Positions 18,628 through 28,266 are shown, counted from the first letter of the stretch. The stretch is DNA of 64,000 nt from Pseudopelobacter sp964542535 (GCA_964542535.1 CAZIUE010000011.1:81124-145123); one strand, 5' to 3'. Notes: generated by a model from the letters alone, not told the origin. Numbers and translations are program-made.

Positions 18628-20322
18628 ATGGGCAGATCGACGACCAGGGGACGAACCGAAGCGACGGCGGAGGAGCGGAATCTTTGCCAGCCCAGCCGCG
18701 AGCGCTGCCAGCTCAGGATGTGCGTCGTCTACCCCAACCACTACCGGGCCGCCATGAGCAGCCTGGGGTTCCAGACCGTCTACCGCCTGCTGGCCCGCAC
18801 TCCCGGTATCCACTGCGAGCGGGCCTTCCTGCCGGAACGGAGCCGGCTGGAAGAGCTGCGGCGCAACGGTCAGCCGATCTTCTCCCTGGAGGGACGGTGC
18901 CCCCTGTCCGATTTCGACCTGATCGCCTTCTCCATCTCCTTCGAGCCGGACTACCTCAACCTGCCGCTGATGCTCCGGCTCTCCCGGATCCCGCTCTACA
19001 GCCACCAGCGTGACCGGTCCCACCCCCTGGTCATGGCGGGCGGGGCAGCCCTGTTCCTCAACCCGGAGCCGGTGGCGGACTTCCTGGACCTGGTCTGCGT
19101 CGGCGAGGGGGAGGAGATCCTGCCTCCCCTGGTGGCGCGGCTGATGGCGCCGGGCGACAACTCCCGCCGGGAACTGCTCGCAACCCTGGCCGGACTGCCC
19201 GGCATCTATGTGCCCCGCTTTTACCATCCCCGCTACGCTTCCGGCAGACTGACCGGATTCGACCACGAGCCGGGCATGGCCCGCCCGGTCTCGCGGGTCT
19301 GCGCGGAGCTGGAGCAGCACCCCCCGGCGGAGACGGCGATCCTGACCGACAACACCGAGTTCGGCGACATGTACCTGGTGGAGGTCAGCCGCGGCTGCCC
19401 CCGCGGCTGCCGGTTCTGCGCCGCCGGCTTCATCTACGGCAGCTTCCGCCAGCAGCCGCTGCCGGCGCTGATGTCCGCCGTGGAGCGGGGGCTTGGCCTG
19501 CGCCGCAAAATCGGTCTGGTGGGGGCGGCAGTCTCCGACTACCGCGACATCGGCCGCCTCTGCCGCCACATCGTGGAGCACGGTGCCGGCGTGTCGGTCT
19601 CCTCCCTGCGCATCGACCGCATCGACCCGGACATGCTGGACGCCCTGGTGGCCTCCGGCCACAAGACCATCTCCCTGGCGCCGGAGGGGGGGTCCCAGCG
19701 ACTGCGCGACCTGATCAGGAAGAACCTGAGCGAGGAGCAGATCCTGGACACGTGCGACCGGATCATCGCTCGCGACATCCTCAACCTGCGACTCTACTTC
19801 ATCATCGGCCTCCCCACGGAGACGGAGGCCGACCTGGACGAACTGCTGCGGCTGGTCTCCGCTATCCGTCAGCGGGTGCTGGAGCGGGCGCGGGCAAACC
19901 GCAGGCTGGGGGAGATCACCCTCTCCATCAACCCCTTCATCCCCAAGCCGTTCACCCCCTTTCAGTGGTGCGGCATGGAACCGCTCCCCTCACTGGAGGC
20001 CAAGCTGGACCACCTGCGGAAGGGACTGCGCGGCATGGCCAACCTTCGACTCAAGGTGGAGAGTCTGAAGGGGTGTTACCTCCAGTCCCTGCTCTCCCGG
20101 GGCGACCGGCGCTGCGCCCCCCTGCTGGAGCTTATGGCCGACGGCGCCAGCCTGAAGAGCGCTGCCCGGAGTTGCGGCCTGGACACGGATGCACTGGTCC
20201 GGCGGACCATCCCCCTGGACGAGCCTCTCCCCTGGGACCTGATCGCCAGCGCGGACAAGGAGATGCTCAGGAGGGAGTTTCAGCTGGCCCTGGCAGGGCG
20301 GGAGCATACGCCGCACCGCTGA
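18628..20322 (+). CDS. Radical SAM protein with N-terminal B12-binding-like region
   Basis: A 564-residue protein. An N-terminal part of about 200 residues resembles the cobalamin-binding fold (CVVYPNHYRAAMSSLGFQTVY, ISFEPDYLNL, VMAGGAALFLNPEPVADFLD), without a clear cobalamin-coordinating DxHxxG. The radical SAM core has the CPRGCRFC cluster motif, then LAPEGGSQRLRDLIRKN and YFIIGLPTETEADL. Similar two-part proteins are widespread in Geobacter relatives; the reaction is unknown. ATG 18628 is preceded by AGGGAGG with five bases between. Its coding sequence ends about 90 bases before the ftsZ terminator, so it converges on the dcw cluster. Confidence 0.85.
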   Translation: MGRSTTRGRTEATAEERNLCQPSRERCQLRMCVVYPNHYRAAMSSLGFQTVYRLLARTPGIHCERAFLPERSRLEELRRNGQPIFSLEGRCPLSDFDLIAFSISFEPDYLNLPLMLRLSRIPLYSHQRDRSHPLVMAGGAALFLNPEPVADFLDLVCVGEGEEILPPLVARLMAPGDNSRRELLATLAGLPGIYVPRFYHPRYASGRLTGFDHEPGMARPVSRVCAELEQHPPAETAILTDNTEFGDMYLVEVSRGCPRGCRFCAAGFIYGSFRQQPLPALMSAVERGLGLRRKIGLVGAAVSDYRDIGRLCRHIVEHGAGVSVSSLRIDRIDPDMLDALVASGHKTISLAPEGGSQRLRDLIRKNLSEEQILDTCDRIIARDILNLRLYFIIGLPTETEADLDELLRLVSAIRQRVLERARANRRLGEITLSINPFIPKPFTPFQWCGMEPLPSLEAKLDHLRKGLRGMANLRLKVESLKGCYLQSLLSRGDRRCAPLLELMADGASLKSAARSCGLDTDALVRRTIPLDEPLPWDLIASADKEMLRREFQLALAGREHTPHR

Positions 20323-20410
20323 TGCCGGTGCCCAAGCCATCCAGATCCGGCCTCCACGCCTGCGGCTCACGGCCGCGAATGGGCCATCCTGGCGCCAAAC
20401 CGGCCGGCAC

Positions 20411-20452
20411 AAAAAAACCCGGCTCTCAAGGAAGGGGGAACCGAGAGCCGGG
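20411..20452 (-). terminator. Intrinsic terminator of ftsZ and the dcw cluster
   Basis: On the minus strand a ten-base perfect stem (20452-20443 with 20427-20418) is followed by seven T residues (20417-20411). It lies 40 bases after the ftsZ stop and ends the dcw transcript. Confidence 0.9.
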
Positions 20453-20492
20453 CGCAGGGAGGGGAACGCATCCCCTCGGAAAAGGGGTCTGA

Positions 20493-21674
20493 TCAATCCA
20501 TGGTTTTCCGCAGGAACGTGGGGATGTCGTACTGGTCCTCATCCTCATCGACATAGGGGGCGACAAAACTTGCCTGGGGACGGACGCGGCTGATCCCCTC
20601 GCTCTGCTGGCGGTCGCGCTTGAAGGTGGGAATATCCAGGTTGCTCTTGGCTGGAGCGGTTTTTTCAGCCATCGGCAGCACGTTTTTGCGCAGGTCGCGG
20701 CCGGTCTCTGCGTCGAAGTTGTCGCCGAAGCCGGTGGCGATCACCGTCACCTTGATGGTTTCACCCAGGTTGTCGTCCCGCACCACGCCGATCTTGATGT
20801 TGGCCTCGGGGTGCACCTTCTCGTGGACGATGCGGTTGACCGTGTTGTAGTCATCCATGGTCATCTGTTCCGAGCCGGTAATGTTCACCAGAACACCCTT
20901 GGCGCCGGAGATGTCGTTATCCTCCAGGAGGGGACTGGAGATGGCGCAGTTGACCGCGTCGGCGGCCCGGTTCTCGCCGGTGCCGGTGCCGATGCCCATC
21001 ATGGCCATGCCGCGCACGCTCATGACCGTCTCCACGTCGGCGAAGTCCAGGTTCATCAGGCCGGTGGAGGTGATGAGCTCGGAAATCCCCTGTACGGCCT
21101 GGCGCAGCACGTCGTCGGACGGCTTGAAGGCGTCGAACAGCGACATGTTCTTGCTGGCCATGCTGATCAGACGGTCGTTAGGGATGATGATCAGCGAGTC
21201 AACATGTTTCTTCAGCTCGTTGATGCCCCGGTCGGCCTGGTCCATGCGAGCTTTTCCCTCGTAGGTGAACGGCTTGGTCACCACCCCCACGGTCAGGGCG
21301 CCGGACTCGCGGGCCACCTCGGCGATCACCGGAGCAGCGCCGGTACCGGTGCCGCCTCCCATGCCGGCGGCGATGAAGACCAGGTCGGCACCCTTCATGG
21401 TCTCCTGCAGCGTATCCCGGTCCTCCTGGGCGGCGTTCATGCCCACTTCCGGTTTGGAGCCGGCGCCCAGCCCCTTGGTCAGTTCGCGACCCAGCTGGAT
21501 CTTGACCGGAGCCTTGGAGATACGCAGCGACTGCGCATCGGTATTGGCAACGATAAAATCGACCTTATCCAGCGTGCTGGCGATCATGGTATTCACGGCG
21601 TTTCCGCCGCCGCCGCCCACACCGATAACCTTGATGACCGCACCCTGCTCTATGGTTTCGTCATATTCGAACAT
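20493..21674 (-). CDS. ftsZ: Cell division tubulin FtsZ
   Basis: A 393-residue GTPase that forms the Z-ring. The tubulin signature GGGTGTGAAP lies near residue 107, with KVIGVGGGGGNAVN at the N-terminus and the T7 synergy loop NLDFADVETV. The C-terminal conserved peptide DIPTFLRK, which binds FtsA, is present after a linker of about 60 residues. GGGAGGAG lies seven bases before the ATG. It is the last gene of the dcw cluster and is followed by a strong terminator. Confidence 0.98.
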   Translation of the reverse strand: MFEYDETIEQGAVIKVIGVGGGGGNAVNTMIASTLDKVDFIVANTDAQSLRISKAPVKIQLGRELTKGLGAGSKPEVGMNAAQEDRDTLQETMKGADLVFIAAGMGGGTGTGAAPVIAEVARESGALTVGVVTKPFTYEGKARMDQADRGINELKKHVDSLIIIPNDRLISMASKNMSLFDAFKPSDDVLRQAVQGISELITSTGLMNLDFADVETVMSVRGMAMMGIGTGTGENRAADAVNCAISSPLLEDNDISGAKGVLVNITGSEQMTMDDYNTVNRIVHEKVHPEANIKIGVVRDDNLGETIKVTVIATGFGDNFDAETGRDLRKNVLPMAEKTAPAKSNLDIPTFKRDRQQSEGISRVRPQASFVAPYVDEDEDQYDIPTFLRKTMD

Positions 21675-21814
21675 CCCGCTCCTCCCTTCAGTCAGTGGCC
21701 CTCGCCGCGCTGCTCACTTTAAGCACATTTTCATCCATTTTGAAAGTAAAAAACCGTCTCACCGCCTTCGACATAATTATGCAAAAGACTCCCCACGCCG
21801 GGCACCATCCCGCC

Positions 21815-23053
21815 CTAGATAAACTCTCGGAACCAGGACTTCATCCTCCCCAGCACCGAGCCGAACAGCCGACTCTCCGGCTTGGCGGTGGGGAATTCCC
21901 TCACGCCGGAATTGCGGCTGCCGTACACCACCAGACCGACGCCGGTGGCGTACACCGGAGAGTTGACCACGTCGACCAGGCCGCCAATGCGCTGGGGCAC
22001 GCCGCGCCGCACCGGCAGGTTGAAGATCTGCTCGGCCAGTTCGGGCATCCCTTCCAGGACGCTGGTTCCGCCGGTGATAACCACTCCCGAGGCGATGGAG
22101 TCCTCCAGACCGGACTTGATGATCTCGCGGTTCACCAGGGAGAAGATCTCCTCCACCCGGGGGCCCAGAATCTCGCACAGCACGTTGCGGGACAGCTCCC
22201 GGGGCTTGCGCCCTCCCACGCTGGGCACCTCGATCTTGTCGTCCTTCCCCACCAGGCTGGAAAGGCAGCAGCCGTACTTGATCTTGATCTTCTCGGCCTC
22301 GGCCATGGGGGTGCGCAGGCCGACGGCGATGTCGTTGGTCAGGTGATTGCCCCCCAGGGAGAGCACCGAAGTGTACTTGATGGCCCCGTCGGCGAAGATG
22401 GCAATATCGGTGGTTCCGCCGCCGATATCCACCAGGCAGACCCCCAGTTCCTTTTCATCGGCGGACAACACCGCCTCGGAGGAGGCCAGCTGTTCCAGGA
22501 CGATGTCGGCCACGTCCAGGCCGGTGCGGTTGCAGGACTTCACGATGTTCTGGGCGCTGGCAACGGCGCCGGTGACGATGTGCACCTTGGCTTCCAGCCG
22601 CACCCCGCTCATCCCCAGCGGCTCGCGGATGCCGTCCTGTTCGTCGATGATGAACTCCTGGGGCAGGATGTGGATCACCTCCCGGTCCATGGGGATGGCG
22701 ATAGCCTTGGCAGCGTCGATCACCCGGCGGATATCCTCCTGGTTGACCTCGCGGTTCTTGATGGCGATGACCCCCTGGGAGTTGGTGCCGCGGATGTGAC
22801 CGCCGGCAATACCGGCATAGACGGACCTGATTTCGCAACCGGCCATGAGTTCGGCCTCGGTGATCGCCTTGCGGATGGCCCCCACGGTACTCTCGATATT
22901 GATCACCACTCCCCGGCGCAGGCCGCTGGAAGGGCTGGTGCCGATGCCGACGATGTCGATGCCGTCCTCGGTGACATTGCCGACGATTGCGCAGATCTTG
23001 GTGGTGCCGATATCAAGACCGACTATCAGATTGTCTCTTCGCGTTGCTGACAT
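21815..23053 (-). CDS. ftsA: Cell division actin-like protein FtsA
   Basis: A 412-residue actin-fold protein that tethers FtsZ to the membrane. The phosphate 1 loop is VGLDIGTTKICAIVG; VCLVDIGGGTTDIAIF and VVITGGTSVLEGM match the phosphate 2 and adenosine motifs. The C-terminal MKSWFREFI forms the amphipathic membrane helix. GGGGGAAGC precedes the ATG. There are 140 bases to ftsZ, which could hold an extra ftsZ promoter, though I found none with certainty. Confidence 0.97.
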   Translation of the reverse strand: MSATRRDNLIVGLDIGTTKICAIVGNVTEDGIDIVGIGTSPSSGLRRGVVINIESTVGAIRKAITEAELMAGCEIRSVYAGIAGGHIRGTNSQGVIAIKNREVNQEDIRRVIDAAKAIAIPMDREVIHILPQEFIIDEQDGIREPLGMSGVRLEAKVHIVTGAVASAQNIVKSCNRTGLDVADIVLEQLASSEAVLSADEKELGVCLVDIGGGTTDIAIFADGAIKYTSVLSLGGNHLTNDIAVGLRTPMAEAEKIKIKYGCCLSSLVGKDDKIEVPSVGGRKPRELSRNVLCEILGPRVEEIFSLVNREIIKSGLEDSIASGVVITGGTSVLEGMPELAEQIFNLPVRRGVPQRIGGLVDVVNSPVYATGVGLVVYGSRNSGVREFPTAKPESRLFGSVLGRMKSWFREFI

Positions 23054-23091
23054 GCTTCCCCCTGCCTGTCCTGTGACATCATGTAGTTTGA

Positions 23092-23916
23092 TCAGATCTT
23101 CTTGACGACGATTTTATCGTTGTAATCCAGGTCGATGTACTGGATCGACTGTTGCTGTTCCATCAGATTCCGGTAGATGCGCGACAAACGCCCCAGCTTG
23201 GCGGCAAAATCAGCCGCGCCGACCCTGACCGGCAGCGCTCCTGAGGCGGTAAAGAGCGTGAAACCGTACCCCTTGTCGTAGTGGATCTCCGACACGTCGG
23301 CCAAAATGAAGGAACATTTCCCGCGCAAGAGTGTCAGGAGCTCGCAGGTGGCCCTGAGGGCCTCCTTCATGCCGGCCGGATCGCTGCTCAGGTCATCCTC
23401 GCTGAAGCCGGTCACTACCGGATAATCCAGGCGGTCCCCCTGGCTCAGAGGTTTGAAGATAGTCCCCTTCGTGTCCAGGTAGTAGAGATAGCCCATGTTG
23501 ACCACCGCCAGCGGCTCGCGCTCGCTGAGGGTTATGGTGAGGCCGTCCGGATAGAAGCGGCGGATGCGCACCGTCTCCACCCAGGGGTTCTGGGTCAGCT
23601 GCTCCCCCATCTTTTTCAGGTCAAGACGCAGCAGGTCGCGCCCCGGCTCCAGGTCGGCGATGGCCATCACCTCCTGCCGGCTCAGGTGCCGGGTGGGCGA
23701 GATCCTGATCTCCTTCAGGCGGAACAGGGTCAGGGAGAAGAGGCTCCGGTAGCCCGCATACAGCGTCCCGCCTACCAGCGCCACCCCTGCCAGGCCGAGC
23801 AGTCCCAGCCCCAGGGGGCGCAGGTACTTCTTCAGGTTGAGCGGTGCACGCTGCTTCCTGGCCCTGTTGGCGGAGGATTTCGTGCGCTGGCATCGGGGCG
23901 AGGCGAAGTCCCGCAT
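23092..23916 (-). CDS. ftsQ: Cell division protein FtsQ/DivIB
   Basis: A 274-residue bitopic protein. A basic cytoplasmic tail of about 30 residues is followed by one membrane segment (LGLGLLGLAGVALVGGTLY), a POTRA domain (FRLKEIRISPTRHLSRQEVM) and an FtsQ beta domain that includes ERDP-like EREPLAVVNMGYLYYLD. It joins the FtsQLB complex in the septum. Four bases separate it from ddl. Confidence 0.95.
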   Translation of the reverse strand: MRDFASPRCQRTKSSANRARKQRAPLNLKKYLRPLGLGLLGLAGVALVGGTLYAGYRSLFSLTLFRLKEIRISPTRHLSRQEVMAIADLEPGRDLLRLDLKKMGEQLTQNPWVETVRIRRFYPDGLTITLSEREPLAVVNMGYLYYLDTKGTIFKPLSQGDRLDYPVVTGFSEDDLSSDPAGMKEALRATCELLTLLRGKCSFILADVSEIHYDKGYGFTLFTASGALPVRVGAADFAAKLGRLSRIYRNLMEQQQSIQYIDLDYNDKIVVKKI

Positions 23917-23920
23917 GGCC

Positions 23921-24853
23921 CTAACCCGTCTTTACCGACAGACCGGCGGAGAGGATGATCCGCTCCACCAACTCCTCAAAGCAGATCCCTCCCCCCTTGG
24001 CGGCGATCTCCGGCAGCAGGCTGAGCGCGGTCATGCCCGGCAGGGTGTTGACCTCCAGCACGTAATTCTCCCCCTGGGGGGTCACCAGCAGGTCCACACG
24101 GCTGTAGCAGCGGCACCCCAGGGCGCGATGGGCAGCCAGGCCGACCCGCTGCGCCTCTTCGTAGGCCCCCTGCTCCAGCCGGGCGGGGAAGATATGCTCG
24201 GCCATGCCGTCGGTGTACTTGGCCTCGAAATCGTAGAATTCTTTCTTGGGCACGATCTCGATGGCGCCCAGGGGGCGGTCGTCCAGGATGCCCACCTGCA
24301 CCTCCTGCCCCTTGATGAACTGTTCCACCAGGATCTCGTCGTCATGGCGGAAGGCCAGCTCAACGGCGGCCTGGAGATCGCTCTCCTGCTTGACGATGGA
24401 GATGCCCACCGACGACCCCTCCTGCACCGGCTTGACCACCAGCGGCAGGCCGAAGGAGAGGTCCCGGAGGGAGACCGTCTCTCCGCGCCGGAAATGGTGG
24501 AAGGGGGCGGTGAGGATACCGGCGCTGAGGAAAGCCTGTTTGCTATAGAGCTTGTGCATGGCCAGGGCGCTGGCCAGGACTCCGGAACCGGTGTAGGGGA
24601 TAGCCATCAGCTCCAGCACTCCCTGAACGCAGCCGTCCTCGCCGTAGCGGCCGTGCAGGGCGATGAACGCCGCACCGATCCCCCCACGGCTCAGGACCTG
24701 GGGCAGATCGCGGCCCACATCAACGGCAACGGCATCAAAGCCTCTAGCCAGCAGGGCCTGGTGAACGGCGGCGCCGCTAGCCAGGGAAACGTCCCGCTCG
24801 GCCGAGAGCCCACCCATGAGAACGGCAATCTTTTCGGATCTGATATCGTTCAT
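23921..24853 (-). CDS. ddl: D-alanine--D-alanine ligase
   Basis: A 310-residue ATP-grasp enzyme that makes the D-Ala-D-Ala dipeptide for peptidoglycan. It has VLMGGLSAERDVSLASG, FIALHGRYGEDGCVQGVLE, PLVVKPVQEGSSVGI and the C-terminal LEVNTLPGMTALSLLPE motif with Mg ligands. It lies between murB and ftsQ, as expected for dcw-linked DdlB. Confidence 0.97.
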   Translation of the reverse strand: MNDIRSEKIAVLMGGLSAERDVSLASGAAVHQALLARGFDAVAVDVGRDLPQVLSRGGIGAAFIALHGRYGEDGCVQGVLELMAIPYTGSGVLASALAMHKLYSKQAFLSAGILTAPFHHFRRGETVSLRDLSFGLPLVVKPVQEGSSVGISIVKQESDLQAAVELAFRHDDEILVEQFIKGQEVQVGILDDRPLGAIEIVPKKEFYDFEAKYTDGMAEHIFPARLEQGAYEEAQRVGLAAHRALGCRCYSRVDLLVTPQGENYVLEVNTLPGMTALSLLPEIAAKGGGICFEELVERIILSAGLSVKTG

Positions 24854-24859
24854 CTCGCG

Positions 24860-25747
24860 TTACTCCTCACCTACGATGCGTACTTCTTCCTCCAGGGTCA
24901 CCCCGCTGTCGGCCAGCACGGCCTGCTTCACCCGGCGCGACAGTTCCAGGAAATCCCCGGCCGTGGCGTCTCCGGCGTTCACCAGGAAGTTGCTGTGCAC
25001 CTCCGAGACCAGGGCGCCCCCCACCCGGGCGCCGCGCATGCCGGCCGCGTCGATCAGCCGCCAGGCGGTCCGGCCCGAAGGATTCTTGAAGAAGGAACCG
25101 GCACTGGGGAAGCCGACGCCGTGTTTTGCGCGGCGCAGTTCCAGGTCCCGGCGGATCTCCTCCTCGGTCTGCTCAGCCTCCCGCTGCTCCAGCCTGAACA
25201 GGGCAGCCAGGATGATGTCTCCCGCCTCCAGCTTCAGGAAGCGGTAGCCGTACTCCAGTTCGTCGCGCCCAAACTCCCTGACCGTCCCGTCCCGCAGCAG
25301 CGTCAGGGATTCGGTCCACTGCAGGATCCCCGAACCGTAGGCGCCGGCGTTCATTCTGACGGCGCCGCCGATGGTACCGGGGATACCGGAGATGAAACCG
25401 ATCCCCCCCAGGCCCAACTGCTGGGCGAAGCGAACGACAGCCAGGTTCTCGGCCCCGGCTCCGGTGCGAATGCGCCCCTCGCCGCACTTTACGATGCCGT
25501 TGAAGCGTTCCAGGGAGATCACCGCCCCCCGGATGCCGTTGTCCCTCACCAGCAGGTTGTTCCCCCTGCCGATGGCCAGCCAGGGAATGCGTTCTTCCCT
25601 GAGCCGCTCCAGCAGTGCGGCAAGGTCGTCGGCATCCTCGGGAACGGCATACAGATCGGCCGGGCCGCCCACCCGGAGAGAGGTGTGCCGCCCCATGGGT
25701 TCGTCGCGCAGCAGCAGGCCGCGCATGGTCAGGCCGGAGAGGCTCAC
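24860..25747 (-). CDS. murB: UDP-N-acetylenolpyruvoylglucosamine reductase
   Basis: A 295-residue FAD enzyme. RVGGPADLYAVP, IGRGNNLLVRDNGIRG and GIPGTIGGAVRMNAGAYG bind FAD and substrate; SFFKNP and EVHSNFLVN are in the catalytic C-terminal domain. GTG at 25747 is chosen because it overlaps the murC stop as GTGA and has GGAGAAA at the correct distance; an ATG seven codons later has no ribosome site. It belongs to the type IIb-like short MurB group in length. Confidence 0.95.
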   Translation of the reverse strand: MSLSGLTMRGLLLRDEPMGRHTSLRVGGPADLYAVPEDADDLAALLERLREERIPWLAIGRGNNLLVRDNGIRGAVISLERFNGIVKCGEGRIRTGAGAENLAVVRFAQQLGLGGIGFISGIPGTIGGAVRMNAGAYGSGILQWTESLTLLRDGTVREFGRDELEYGYRFLKLEAGDIILAALFRLEQREAEQTEEEIRRDLELRRAKHGVGFPSAGSFFKNPSGRTAWRLIDAAGMRGARVGGALVSEVHSNFLVNAGDATAGDFLELSRRVKQAVLADSGVTLEEEVRIVGEE

Positions 25748-27126
25748 GAGGCTTTCTCCAAAAGCGCCACGAGCGCCTCCCCCTGCTGCCAGATGCTGCC
25801 GGCCCCCAGGGTGATGACCATGTCCCCCTCCCTGACGATGCCCAGAAGATGTTGGGGGATCAGCTCGCGGTTGGGGACCCAGGTGACCTCCTTCTGTCCG
25901 TGGCGCTGGATCTCCGCCGTAAGCCGCTCGGCCGTGGCCCCCTCGATGGGCTGTTCCCCGGCCGGATACACGTCGGTCAGGATCAGCACGTCGGCATCGA
26001 AGAAGGCGGTGACGAACTCGCCAAACAGCTCGTGGGTGCGGGTGTAGCGGTGGGGCTGGAACACGGCCACGATGCGCCGCTCCGGCCATCCCAGGCGCGC
26101 CGCTGCCAGGGTTGCCTTGATCTCTGCCGGGTGATGGCCGTAGTCGTCCACCACCGTAATCCCCCGGCACTCACCCTTGATGGTGAAGCGCCGCCCCACG
26201 CCGCCGAAGCGGGAGAACCCCTCCTGGATGGCGCTGAAGGGGACATCCAGCTCCAGAGCCACGGCCATACAGGCCATGGCATTGAGCACGTTGTGCGCCC
26301 CGGGCATGGTGAAGGAGACATCCCCCAGGCGGTACCCCTTGTAGTGGACCGTGAAACTGGTGGTGAACCCCTCGTGCCTGACATGGGTGGCGCGGATATC
26401 GGCCTGGGAGGAGAGGCCGTAGGTCACGTAGCGCTTCTTGACCCTGGGCAGGATGGCGCGGATGTTGGGGTCGTCCAGGCAGAGCACCGCCATGCCGTAG
26501 AAGGGGACCTTGTTGATGAACTTGACGAAGGTGTCCTTGATCTCCTCGATGCCGCCGGAATAGTGGTCCAGGTGGTCGGCGTCGATGTTGGTGACCACGG
26601 CGATGGTGGGGGAGAGCACCAGGAAGGAGCCGTCGGACTCATCCGCCTCGGCCAGCAGGAACTTCCCCTGCCCCAGCTGGGCGTTGGTGCCGATGGCGTT
26701 CAGCTTGCCGCCGATGACGATGGTCGGATCGATGCCGGCATGCCCCAGGATGGAGGCGGCCATGGAGGTAGTGGTGGTCTTGCCGTGGGTGCCGGCGATG
26801 GCGATGCCGAACTTCATGCGCATCAGCTCGGCCAGCATCTCCGCCCGGGGAATCACCGGCACGTGCAGCCGCTTGGCCTCCACCACCTCGGGATTGTCGT
26901 CATGCACGGCGGAGGAGATGACCACCACGTCCACGTTTTTCAGGTTGTCCGCCTTGTGGCCGACGGCGATCTCCGCCCCCAGGCGGGCCAGGCGCTCGGT
27001 AATGTCCGAACCGCGCAGGTCGGAACCGGACACAGTGTAGCCCAGGTTGAGCAACACCTCGGCGATGCCGCTCATGCCGATGCCGCCGATGCCGACGAAG
27101 TGGATTTTTTCGATTTTTCCGTACAT
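25744..27126 (-). CDS. murC: UDP-N-acetylmuramate--L-alanine ligase
   Basis: A 460-residue Mur ligase. The N-terminal HFVGIGGIGMSGIAEVL binds the uridine nucleotide, the P-loop is GTHGKTTTTSM, and DDYGHHPAEIKATL near residue 330 is the MurC signature. It adds L-Ala to UDP-MurNAc. It overlaps murB by four bases and starts 15 bases after murG. Confidence 0.97.
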   Translation of the reverse strand: MYGKIEKIHFVGIGGIGMSGIAEVLLNLGYTVSGSDLRGSDITERLARLGAEIAVGHKADNLKNVDVVVISSAVHDDNPEVVEAKRLHVPVIPRAEMLAELMRMKFGIAIAGTHGKTTTTSMAASILGHAGIDPTIVIGGKLNAIGTNAQLGQGKFLLAEADESDGSFLVLSPTIAVVTNIDADHLDHYSGGIEEIKDTFVKFINKVPFYGMAVLCLDDPNIRAILPRVKKRYVTYGLSSQADIRATHVRHEGFTTSFTVHYKGYRLGDVSFTMPGAHNVLNAMACMAVALELDVPFSAIQEGFSRFGGVGRRFTIKGECRGITVVDDYGHHPAEIKATLAAARLGWPERRIVAVFQPHRYTRTHELFGEFVTAFFDADVLILTDVYPAGEQPIEGATAERLTAEIQRHGQKEVTWVPNRELIPQHLLGIVREGDMVITLGAGSIWQQGEALVALLEKAS

Positions 27127-27141
27127 AGAGGGACGACCTTT

Positions 27142-28266
27142 TCAGTTGGTTGGTGTGAATATTTCGTCAACGATGATCCTGGCTGCGTCCAGGCGGGCCA
27201 TGGCAAAGGCCCGTTCTCCCGTGCTCCGCACCAGCCGCGGATCTCCGGCAAGCTTCAGGATCAGGCCGGCCAGGCGCTCTGCCGACAGTTCCCGTTCCAG
27301 CAGCATGAAACCTGCCGACTGCCTGAGCAGGGCCTCGGCGTTTTTGCGCTGATGATCATCCACCGCATGGGGATAGGGGATGAACAGGCAGGCCCGGGCC
27401 ATGGCCGTGACCTCGGCGATGGTGGTGGCGCCAGCCCGGCAGATCACCAGATCGGCCCGGGCGTATTCGCCGGCCATGTCGGTGATGAACGGCAGTACCC
27501 GCGCCTCGACCCCGGCAGAGCCGTAGGCTGCCGCTACCTGTTCACGGTCGCGTTCACCGGTCTGGTGGGTGATGCCGAGGCTGACGGATGCGCTTTTGAG
27601 GAGCGGCAGGGCCGCCACCATGGCCATGTTGATGGCATGCGCGCCCTGGCTGCCGCCGAACACCAGCAGGTTGAAGCTGGGACCCGGGACCCGGGACCCG
27701 GGACCGGTAGAATCCCCGATTCGCTTCTCCTGGTCCCTGGTCCCCGGTCCCAGCTTCTCAAGTATCTGGCGCCGCAGGGGGTTTCCGGTGAGAAGCGTCT
27801 TTCTGGCGTTGAAGAAGCGGGACGACTCCTCCAGGGTGATGAAAATGCGGTCCACAAAGCGGGAGAGCAGCCGGTTGGTCATGCCCGGCACGGCGTTCTG
27901 CTCGTGGATGAAGCTGGGGACCCGCCTGGCGCGGGCCGCCATCAGCATGGGGAGCGAGGCATACCCCCCCACACCCAGCACCGCATCGGGTCGGTACGCA
28001 TCCAAAAGACGGCACGACTGGCGATAGCCGGTGAACATCATGCCGGCCCCCCGCGCCTTGCCCAACATCCCCTTGCCGCGGATGCCGGCAGCCGAAATCA
28101 GTTCCAGGGAAAAGCCGGCGGCCGGAACGGCCCGGGCCTCGATCCCCCGTTCGGTACCCACGAACAGCACCCGGTTGGCCGGGTCACGGGAGACGAACTC
28201 CTCGGCCACGGCGATGCCGGGAAAGAGATGGCCGCCGGTGCCGCCTCCGGCAATGATCAGCTTCAT
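27142..28266 (-). CDS. murG: UDP-GlcNAc transferase MurG with an unusual linker insertion
   Basis: A 374-residue GT-B transferase that makes lipid II. GGGTGGHLFPGIAVAEE binds lipid I, HEQNAVPGMTNRL is in the N-terminal domain, and FGGSQGAHAINMAM with ICRAGATTIAEVTAMAR binds UDP-GlcNAc in the C-terminal domain. Between the two domains, residues about 170-198 are a Gly/Pro/Arg/Asp-rich stretch (GPGTRDQEKRIGD...) that other MurG proteins lack in this form. It is encoded by an 85-base inverted-repeat element (27673-27757). The linker position probably tolerates it. The start ATG overlaps the ftsW end by four bases. Confidence 0.95.
   Translation of the reverse strand: MKLIIAGGGTGGHLFPGIAVAEEFVSRDPANRVLFVGTERGIEARAVPAAGFSLELISAAGIRGKGMLGKARGAGMMFTGYRQSCRLLDAYRPDAVLGVGGYASLPMLMAARARRVPSFIHEQNAVPGMTNRLLSRFVDRIFITLEESSRFFNARKTLLTGNPLRRQILEKLGPGTRDQEKRIGDSTGPGSRVPGPSFNLLVFGGSQGAHAINMAMVAALPLLKSASVSLGITHQTGERDREQVAAAYGSAGVEARVLPFITDMAGEYARADLVICRAGATTIAEVTAMARACLFIPYPHAVDDHQRKNAEALLRQSAGFMLLERELSAERLAGLILKLAGDPRLVRSTGERAFAMARLDAARIIVDEIFTPTN
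27673..27757. repeat. Inverted-repeat hairpin element inside murG
   Basis: The outer 12 bases GAAGCTGGGACC (27673-27684) and GGTCCCAGCTTC (27746-27757) are perfect inverted repeats. Inside, GGGACCC units occur in tandem on the left arm and GGTCCCT/C units on the right arm, so almost the full element can fold into a long stem. It encodes the murG linker insertion without breaking the frame. It looks like a small dispersed repeat or a MITE/REP-type sequence captured by the gene. Confidence 0.75.

Noticed and set aside
18430..19662. Extension of the M29 aminopeptidase frame to 19662
   Set aside because: It is antisense to the radical SAM gene, whose cluster motif is clear; similarity to M29 begins at 18429.
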